Below, piece after piece: positions 9,051 through 15,882 of a DNA stretch of 64,000 nt (the first letter of the stretch is position 1; the number at the start of each line of letters is the position of its first letter). The notes beneath the pieces are model-generated. The model was given only the letters and a program-made list of their open reading frames with translations. It was not told the origin of the DNA and did no database searches. The DNA is taken from NCBI GenBank assembly GCA_019192545.1, contig JAHCMI010000008.1, positions 1 to 64,000 of the forward strand, written 5' to 3'. The position numbers were made by a program, and so were the translations under genes. This DNA is from Rivularia sp. MS3 (GTDB taxonomy: Bacteria; Cyanobacteriota; Cyanobacteriia; Cyanobacteriales; Nostocaceae).

Positions 9051-10100
9051 ATGAGCAATTTATTTAGAGATTTATTAAAGAAAATAGGTAGCGGTCAACA
9101 TACTTCAGATAATTTAACTCGTACTGAAGCAGCATTCGCAACTAAAATGATGTTGTTAGGGGAAGCAACACCAGCACAAATTGGTGGTTTTTTGATTGCA
9201 CATCGGATTAAAAGACCTACCAGCGAAGAATTAGCGGGGATGTTGGATGCTTACGAAGAACTTGGCCCAAAATTACAAGCAATTCCTACCGAAAAACCCA
9301 CTATAATTTTTGGTATTCCTTATGATGGCAGAACCCGCACCGCACCAGTTAGCCCGTTAACAGCTTTATTGTTAGCCTGTTGCGGTCAAAATGTAATCAT
9401 GCACGGCGGCGATCGCCTGCCGACAAAGTACGGACTTCCTTTAGTAGAAATTTGGCAAGGTTTGGGCGTTGACTGGACAAAGTTAGAATTATCTCAAACT
9501 CAGGAAGTATTAGAGAAAACGGGAATCGGCTTTGTTTACCCACCCCTGCATTTTCCTTTAATAAACAGTATGTGGGAATACCGCGATCAAATCGGCAAAC
9601 GCCCGCCCTTTGCCACAATGGAATTAATTTGGTGTCCTTATGCAGGAGATGCTCATATAGTTACTGGATTTGTTCACCCACCAACAGAGGAAAGGTTTCA
9701 AGCCACATTGTCTCATATGGGAATCAGCAAGTTCACCACTGTTAAAGGTTTAGAAGGTAGTTGCGATTTACCTCAAGATCGTACTGCGATTATCGGTTTA
9801 GGCAATGGTACTAAAACAATTGAAAGATTGCTTTTAGCTCCTCGTGAATATGGCTTTACTACGAAAAATATACCTTTGAGCAGTACTCAAGAGTTAACTT
9901 CAGATATGAAATCAGTTTTAGCTGGTTCACCATCCGAATTGATGCAAACAGCATTATGGAATGGCGGATTTTATTTATTTCGCAGCGGAATTTGTGCGAA
10001 TATGTCTGAAGGTTTAGCCAAAGCTCGAGAACTTTTTAACTGTGGAGCGGTTTTAGATAAACTTCGAGAATTGCATCAGGCTACTAACTCTCTACAATAA
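9051..10100 (+). CDS. TrpD2-like phosphoribosyltransferase-fold protein
   Basis: A 349-residue protein with the anthranilate phosphoribosyltransferase fold. The N-terminal helical domain includes LTRTEAAFATKMMLLGEATPAQIGGFLIAHR, shared with TrpD. The phosphoribosyl-pyrophosphate loop of true TrpD (GTGGD followed by NIST) is replaced by FGIPYDGRTRTAPVSP near residues 87-102, so normal PRPP binding is doubtful. It resembles the cyanobacterial TrpD-family proteins and YbiB/TrpD2 proteins, some of which bind nucleic acid. It should not be annotated as the tryptophan enzyme. It is probably co-transcribed with the LysR gene upstream. Confidence 0.85.
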   Translation: MSNLFRDLLKKIGSGQHTSDNLTRTEAAFATKMMLLGEATPAQIGGFLIAHRIKRPTSEELAGMLDAYEELGPKLQAIPTEKPTIIFGIPYDGRTRTAPVSPLTALLLACCGQNVIMHGGDRLPTKYGLPLVEIWQGLGVDWTKLELSQTQEVLEKTGIGFVYPPLHFPLINSMWEYRDQIGKRPPFATMELIWCPYAGDAHIVTGFVHPPTEERFQATLSHMGISKFTTVKGLEGSCDLPQDRTAIIGLGNGTKTIERLLLAPREYGFTTKNIPLSSTQELTSDMKSVLAGSPSELMQTALWNGGFYLFRSGICANMSEGLAKARELFNCGAVLDKLRELHQATNSLQ

Positions 10101-10220
10101 GCTTATTCACAAAAATATTCGATTCAAGCATCTCAAGCATCATTTTGTATCAACTTGAAAATATATTCAGTTTGAATTTTAACCTATAAACTTTTCTATT
10201 CACTAGGGAGAAAATCTACT

Positions 10221-10823
10221 ATGGCAGCGCAGAAAATTTTGATGATTGTAGGAGACTATGTAGAAGATTATGAAGTAATGGTTCCCTTCCAAGCTTTACA
10301 AATGGTTGGACATACCGTTGATGCTGTATGTCCCGATAAAAAAACTGGTGACAAAGTTAGAACAGCCATTCATGATTTTGAAGGAGATCAAACCTATAGC
10401 GAAAAACCAGGTCATAACTTTACTTTAAATGCTGATTTTTCCACAGTAAACGAAAAAAACTATCACGCCTTAGTTATTCCTGGAGGTAGGGCACCGGAAT
10501 ATATCCGTTTAAATAAAAGAGTATTAGAAATTACCAAATATTTTGCTCAAACAAATAAACCTATAGCTGCAATATGTCATGGTTTGCAAGTTTTAGCCGC
10601 TGCTGATGTATTGCGCGGTAAAACCTGTACTGCATACCCAGCCTGTAGCCCAGACGTAATTATCGCTGGCGGAAAATATGTAGAAGTGAGTGCATCGGAA
10701 GTAGTAGTTGACGGTAACTTCGTAACAGCTCCGGCTTGGCCAGCCCATCCTTATTGGTTAGCGGAATTTTTGAAAGTACTTGGTACAAAAATAGAGCATC
10801 CCGAAATGGCTGCAACTCTATGA
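10221..10823 (+). CDS. DJ-1/PfpI family protein
   Basis: A 200-residue protein of the PfpI/DJ-1/YhbO superfamily, which includes deglycase, chaperone-like and peptidase-like members. The nucleophile elbow is [13 protein letters not shown] (Cys near residue 118), and the family glutamate region is present near the N-terminus ([19 protein letters not shown]). The following ACSPDV segment is shared with the PfpI branch. It is probably a cytoplasmic stress protein. The ATG is preceded by GGGAG. A palindrome (10834-10913) follows the stop. Confidence 0.9.
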   Translation: MAAQKILMIVGDYVEDYEVMVPFQALQMVGHTVDAVCPDKKTGDKVRTAIHDFEGDQTYSEKPGHNFTLNADFSTVNEKNYHALVIPGGRAPEYIRLNKRVLEITKYFAQTNKPIAAICHGLQVLAAADVLRGKTCTAYPACSPDVIIAGGKYVEVSASEVVVDGNFVTAPAWPAHPYWLAEFLKVLGTKIEHPEMAATL

Positions 10824-10833
10824 ATAAATTAAC

Positions 10834-10913
10834 GGATTTTATCAAATGCTGGTAAGAAGGCAGTTTTGAAGGCTTTGCATACTAGCAAGTTGACTAAGCA
10901 GCTGATAAAATCC
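10834..10913. repeat. Palindromic sequence downstream of the DJ-1 gene
   Basis: Perfect 11-base arms GGATTTTATCA and TGATAAAATCC are separated by 58 bases. There is no T run after the right arm, so it is not a standard terminator. It may be a degenerate miniature element or a structured 3' end. The rest of the spacer up to 11331 shows nothing recognisable. Confidence 0.5.
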
Positions 10914-11331
10914 CCCGTTCTAATTTATTCTCAAGCAAAAATTTAAAAGCCTACTTCTAAAAATTTTTTCACAACTGTATATTAATATTTTTTGATTTTA
11001 TGAATACAGATTATGCTTTGAGTCAAGACTGTAAATATACAGTTAAACTAAACTACATAAAATAGCTTTTTTTGATGACTATTACCATGTTGAAAATTTA
11101 TAATTCAATAAAGCTAAAACAGTCAATGTAGCGTAGACTAAAATGATGGGTGATTTACTGAATACTTTTTGCGATACCGGGTAAGACTTTTCCTCTAGGA
11201 ATGTTTCACTTCCTCTAAAGCGTGAACTATAGTGTATTAATAAGCCGTCGTAAAAATAGAAAAAAGTTGCGTGGTTAAGTCTTACTACCAACAAAACCCA
11301 TTTCATATAGTTAAGAAATAATACTGACTTG

Positions 11332-12702
11332 ATGACAGGCAAAAACGCGAGACAGAATGCATTTCTGCGGCTAGTGTCTGGTAAAGAATCAGAATCACGA
11401 TCGGTTCGTCAACGCTACTCGCTAATCCCAACCTCAGAGGCAGTAATTGGACGCGATCCTCACTGTCAAGTTGTATTGGATGCATTAAAGTATCGCATGG
11501 TATCTCGCCGTCATGCGGTAATTCGCCCTTTAAGCTTATCTCCCGATGGTGAAATAAGCTGGATACTTTGCGATTTAAATAGTGCTAACGGTACTTATCT
11601 CAATGGAAAGCGCTTACAGGAATGTCAGCAAGTTTTCGCTGGCGATCGCATAACTTTAGGATATGATGGACCTCAGTTAATCTTTAGCCGCGAAACAGTA
11701 GAGCAAAGAACTACAATTTCTGCCGATACACCGCTTGCTGGCACCACAAATTCCCATAAATATTCCAAGTCACCAGATTCAGTTAGCTTTACTCAATTAT
11801 TTCCTATAGTTTCTACAGGCAAAGACTTAACTAGTAAAGCCTATTTAATCCCCGGAATTTTAACAGTTATATTTGTAGTACTAATGTTTGCTACGGTAGG
11901 AAAACCGGAAGCAAATCAAGTTATAGTTGCTGTTTATATTGCTTTTGCGGCTTACTATTTTATTTATCAGCTATGTGGAAAGCATAAACCTTGGTGGGTT
12001 TTACTAACTGTAGCTTTATCTACAGCCTTAATTTTAGTTAGCCCCATCCTAGATTTATTTCTTTTTATATTTCGTGAAATTCTACCCGGTAGATTGCCTA
12101 CGGGGCAAGAAACAATTACTTTTACAGAATTGCTGGTACGAATGTTTTTCGGTGCTGGCTTAATGGAAGAACTACTTAAAATATTGCCCGTTATCGGTAT
12201 ATATCTTATCGGTTTAAAACTATCTTCGCCTTGGAAAGAGCGGGTTGGAGTTTGGGAACCATTAGACGGCATCCTACTTGGTGCGGCTTCTGCTGTCGGT
12301 TTTACATTATTAGAAACTCTAGGTCAGTATGTGCCCGAAGCTACTCAAAGTGCTGCGATTCAATCGGGAGCGGAAACAGGGCAGTTAGTAGGTTTACAGT
12401 TATTAATTCCTCGAATATTGGGTTCCGTGGCAGGGCACATGGCTTACAGTGGATATCTTGGATATTTCATTGGTTTAGCCGTACTTAAACCAAAATTAGG
12501 AGGACAAATTTTATTAGTTGGCTATCTGAGTGCATCGGCACTTCATGCTTTATGGAATACAACTGGTGCTAACAATGCTTTACTCTTAGTTATTGTAGGC
12601 GTATTGTCTTATGCTTTTTTAATGGCTGCTATTCTTAAAGCCCGAGCGCTTTCACCTAATCGCGAACAAAATTTTGCCACACGCTTTTTTGGAAATAAGT
12701 GA
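11332..12702 (+). CDS. FHA domain fused to PrsW-type membrane protease
   Basis: About 456 residues. Residues 25-115 form an FHA phosphothreonine-binding domain (AVIGRDPHCQVVLD, then VSRRHAVIRP, then DLNSANGTYLNGKRL). From about residue 165 there are eight or so membrane segments of the PrsW family, with the EExxK motif in MEELLKILPVI near residue 278 and a histidine in SASALHALWN near 400. PrsW proteins are intramembrane metalloprotease-like and cleave anti-sigma factors in Bacillus. The FHA domain suggests that the protease is recruited to, or switched by, phosphorylated partners. ATG 11332 is chosen over the TTG just before it. It lies before a reverse-strand CHAT-FHA and PP2C group, which fits a phospho-signalling island. 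Confidence 0.9.
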   Translation: MTGKNARQNAFLRLVSGKESESRSVRQRYSLIPTSEAVIGRDPHCQVVLDALKYRMVSRRHAVIRPLSLSPDGEISWILCDLNSANGTYLNGKRLQECQQVFAGDRITLGYDGPQLIFSRETVEQRTTISADTPLAGTTNSHKYSKSPDSVSFTQLFPIVSTGKDLTSKAYLIPGILTVIFVVLMFATVGKPEANQVIVAVYIAFAAYYFIYQLCGKHKPWWVLLTVALSTALILVSPILDLFLFIFREILPGRLPTGQETITFTELLVRMFFGAGLMEELLKILPVIGIYLIGLKLSSPWKERVGVWEPLDGILLGAASAVGFTLLETLGQYVPEATQSAAIQSGAETGQLVGLQLLIPRILGSVAGHMAYSGYLGYFIGLAVLKPKLGGQILLVGYLSASALHALWNTTGANNALLLVIVGVLSYAFLMAAILKARALSPNREQNFATRFFGNK

Positions 12703-12731
12703 TTAGTTGTTAGTTGTTAGCTTTTAGCTTT
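12701..12731. repeat. TTAGTTG tandem units after the FHA-PrsW stop
   Basis: Units of TTAGTTGTTAG and AGCTTTT directly follow the stop codon of the protease gene. They belong to the same class of short tandem repeats seen at other 3' ends in this window. Confidence 0.6.
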
Positions 12732-12857
12732 TAATAAGTTTTAGTAAATTTTATTAAAAAATATTTGTTTGTTATATAAAAGCAATTACTAATTTTTTTC
12801 ATCTTTTTGCTTTAGATGCTGACAATATTTTCGTTCTTACTCTTCAATAAAACTTGC

Positions 12858-13096
12858 TTATTCGGGTTCTTCACTTCTCGGTTTATTAATTTGCCCAACT
12901 TGAACTATTTTAATCTTAATTTGATTCCCTTGGAAATTACATACAAGCCTTTCAATATCAAAATTTAGTTCTTTCCCAAATATATAATCAGTTATTTTTG
13001 CCCTATTACTAATAGTATTTATCCAACCTTTCTCTCCGACACCTGAAGTACAAACCTATTCTTAATGAGACCATACTTCAACAGCAATAATTTATA
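12858..13096 (-). pseudogene. Decayed fragment of an unidentified protein gene
   Basis: On the minus strand one frame reads as a coherent protein from about 13096 to the stop at 12858: IIAVEVWSH, then two in-frame stops near 13064 and 13058, then VCTSGVGEKGWIN, KITDYIFGKELNFDIERLVC and IKIKIVQVGQINKP. More stops lie further upstream. The sense segments look protein-like (65 open codons ending in an acidic tail), while no start codon opens them. I read it as the 3' end of a degraded gene. I do not recognise the family. The remaining spacer on both sides shows nothing. Confidence 0.45.
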
Positions 13097-13362
13097 TATC
13101 TCAGCAATTTTTATCTATAAAACAATATTTTTACTGATTCTGTTTGGAATTAAATTGGTGTTTATCGCTTCTTGAAAAAGCATATTATTAATATGTCTTT
13201 TGATAGATGAGACTGGAGAATTAACTATTTTATTCTTTATATATAATGGGCAAATCTAACCCAAAAAAAGAAAAGTTCTGAAAATAGTATAGCCCCAGTC
13301 ATAGAGAACACAACGACGGTGATATTTCCGCTGCTATTAAAGTAGAGAATGGCGAAAAATAA

Positions 13363-14019
13363 TTACTCTTCTGACTGAAAACTATCTAACTGGTTTAGTG
13401 CATGATAAGCAACCGCTAAACCTGCTTTTGCTTGCTCAATTTCTGATAAAGCTGCCCACTCACGGTTATCGTCACGATCTAAATTCGCTAAAGTTGATTC
13501 AACCCTCTTAGACTCCCCACTTCTTGTTGCGTAAGCTAAGGGGCGAGCTAAAACCATAATGTCATCAGCTTCTAAACTCGGCAATACAGCTTTTACACAT
13601 TCGATTAGCTGCTCGGTTATCGGCTGTTTCTCATTGAAAATTTCTGCTGCTTTTTGAGCAATCAAGTTTATCCAAGATGACGGCATACCATTAGAAAATT
13701 CTTTCTGTAAATTCTTTTGAAGTTTAACCTCAACTGCTGCATTCGTATTACAATTGTAGTATGGTGAAGTTTCAACTTGAGACCAAAGCGCATCTAACTG
13801 GTTGTGAAAGCCTTCACACCGGCTGTTTATTTCTTCCTCTAGTAAATCCTGCATGAGAAATTGTTCTTCAGCTTGATTAAAATAAGCTTGTGTATCTTCA
13901 TCGTAAGGATTCCAAGGGTAGCTATTGTCTTCCGGTTCTAATAAAGTTGCAAGTAAATCTAATTCGACTTGAGAAAGTGAATTGTTAAAATTTGTTGCGC
14001 CTTTGATTTTATCAGCCAT
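13363..14019 (-). CDS. Uncharacterised acidic protein beside CHAT-FHA gene
   Basis: About 218 residues when started at the ATG at 14019, which has AAAAGGAT eight bases upstream. A longer frame to 14088 is open, but its extra 23 residues are basic and cysteine-rich, unlike the rest. I do not recognise the family. The protein is soluble, acidic and mostly helical, with an N-terminal SQVELDLLATLLEPED and a C-terminal segment EWAALSEIEQAKAGLAVAYHALNQL. No signal peptide or membrane segment is present. It is the last gene of a reverse-strand run PP2C, CHAT-FHA, this gene, with 181 bases to the CHAT-FHA stop, so it may act with those proteins. Confidence 0.75.
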   Translation of the reverse strand: MADKIKGATNFNNSLSQVELDLLATLLEPEDNSYPWNPYDEDTQAYFNQAEEQFLMQDLLEEEINSRCEGFHNQLDALWSQVETSPYYNCNTNAAVEVKLQKNLQKEFSNGMPSSWINLIAQKAAEIFNEKQPITEQLIECVKAVLPSLEADDIMVLARPLAYATRSGESKRVESTLANLDRDDNREWAALSEIEQAKAGLAVAYHALNQLDSFQSEE

Positions 14020-14200
14020 GTTTTGTATCCTTTTGTGTTTGGGTTTAGGGTATTGACAGCTACAGCACCTAGTCTTTGATTTCCGCAAACTGGAACTTTA
14101 TTTTATCCAGTAAAAAGCTTTTAATTTTGGGTAACGTTGTAGGCTCTATATTAATACTCAAAGCAGTAATAACACCAAAAAACATAAATTGCTAAGAAAG

Positions 14201-15766
14201 CTAATTTTCGATGCGAAATTCCCAAGTTTGACTTTTAGTGCTGCCAAACTTTAGATGCATTCCAGATTCTAAAGGTACTTCCCGTCGGTAAATTTGCTCC
14301 CAACCGCCGGAGCGTAAAACCCAAGTTGTGCCGTAGGTAGACAAATCTTGTAAATAATAAGTTTGTACTTGAATATCGCCGTTGAGATTATTGCGACGTA
14401 AAATTTCAGCGTGGCGCTTTGATACCGAAGGTTCTCTGATTACAATATCATTTTCTTTTGTGCGACCAATACGAGTAACCCCCGGTTTGAGTAAATAACT
14501 TCTACCCCCTACTTGTAGAGAACGTAAGGAAACATTTGCACTACCAGGAATAAAAGTTGTTGGTATTTCTGTAGCACCTTCTTCAAAGCTTTTAAGTAAT
14601 TCTCCGTCAAAGTGAGGGTGTAGGTAAAGAACTGGTAAAGTCCAAGCTGGTTGGTTGAAATGATAAATAGTAAGTAATCGTTTTCTACCTTCGGCGACGG
14701 CTTCGTCAATGGGTTTGCGGGTGCGTAAAGCCAAAGCGAAAGCTTGAATAAAGGTATGACTTTCTTCATCAGTAATTTCGTCGCGCATTCCTAAAACCGC
14801 TGGAACACCCTGACGTATAAGAACTTCAGCCAAGCTGCTATGAGCAATTGCTTTATTTTGATCTGAGAAAGGTTGCGCTCCCCAACAAGCATTAAAAACT
14901 GCTAGTGTTACATTACTGCGGGTTAAAGCTTGAGCTAATTCCATGCCGTTAAAGGTCATATCTTTTTGTATAAATAAAAACCCTCCATCAGGTCCTGGCA
15001 AGCCATGACCGGCATAGAAAAACACATTATAGGCTTTTGTTTCCAACTCAGAAATTAGCTGTTGTGGAGTTGGTTTAACCAGGGTATTTACGAAGCAAGG
15101 AGCGTATCCAGCAGAACTACTGCTGTAAGAATTTCCTCCGGAAAGAGTTTGTTGAAGAATGCTTGCTTCTTCTTCTAACTGGAGATTTTCATCTTCTCCT
15201 AAAACTAATAATATATTTAAAGCCCGATCGGTTCGTGAAGAAGATAAGGGTTCGACTTGAGAAGTAGTACGGCTAAATAATAAATGTTGGGAAAGCGACA
15301 TTGCCGGTTGTCCGGGTTCGCGCTGCATAATTTCCCAAGGAAGGGCAATTAAATCTGGTTCGCGGATTTCCAGTCGAAAGCGTAAGCGTGTATGCTGACC
15401 CATAGCTATGCCACGACTGCGTTCCAAACTGCCTAGAATTTCTCCTTCAAATACCCAGCGCCATAAATTAACTCCCATATACTGCATCAAACGACTGCTG
15501 TAACTGGTCTTTTTGCCAGAAGTGGGTGATAGAGAATTTAATTGGAGTGGTACAGATTTTTTTGACTTATTTTTTGGCGATATATCTAAGCGAGAATGTC
15601 CGGCAAACATTTGTTGCCATTCTATCCAAGCTTGATTTAGTTCTTCCGACCACAAGCAATCATGTAGAACATAACCACTGGGATAGGGGGCATTCACCAC
15701 CCAAATGGCGAAGTTTTCAGTGCCAGTGTGAACGAGACGGGCGATCGCCAGGTTAAGGGATGGCAT
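14201..15766 (-). CDS. CHAT caspase-like protease with C-terminal FHA domain
   Basis: A 521-residue protein. Residues about 95-390 form a CHAT domain (caspase HetF associated with TPRs): the His-Cys dyad is His254 in FYAGHGLPG and Cys294 in FNACWGAQPF. Residues 425-515 form an FHA domain with GRTKEND, SVSKRHAEI and DLSTYGTTW, the phosphothreonine-binding loops. There is no TPR or membrane segment. The first 60 residues form a separate small domain or linker region. Known CHAT proteases cleave specific partners and can trigger cell death or defence. Here the FHA domain would tie activity to threonine phosphorylation, which the PP2C gene upstream could reverse. The start ATG is about 115 bases after the PP2C stop, so the two are probably co-transcribed. 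Confidence 0.92.
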   Translation of the reverse strand: MPSLNLAIARLVHTGTENFAIWVVNAPYPSGYVLHDCLWSEELNQAWIEWQQMFAGHSRLDISPKNKSKKSVPLQLNSLSPTSGKKTSYSSRLMQYMGVNLWRWVFEGEILGSLERSRGIAMGQHTRLRFRLEIREPDLIALPWEIMQREPGQPAMSLSQHLLFSRTTSQVEPLSSSRTDRALNILLVLGEDENLQLEEEASILQQTLSGGNSYSSSSAGYAPCFVNTLVKPTPQQLISELETKAYNVFFYAGHGLPGPDGGFLFIQKDMTFNGMELAQALTRSNVTLAVFNACWGAQPFSDQNKAIAHSSLAEVLIRQGVPAVLGMRDEITDEESHTFIQAFALALRTRKPIDEAVAEGRKRLLTIYHFNQPAWTLPVLYLHPHFDGELLKSFEEGATEIPTTFIPGSANVSLRSLQVGGRSYLLKPGVTRIGRTKENDIVIREPSVSKRHAEILRRNNLNGDIQVQTYYLQDLSTYGTTWVLRSGGWEQIYRREVPLESGMHLKFGSTKSQTWEFRIEN

Positions 15767-15882
15767 GGATTCTTTAAACTTAAAGGTAAGATGAAATAAC
15801 TACATAGCTAATTTTTTTCAGGCAAAATGTTTGCCTAGAATTTTTTCAGGCGATTACCTCGATTATTTCAGTTTCTTATAGT

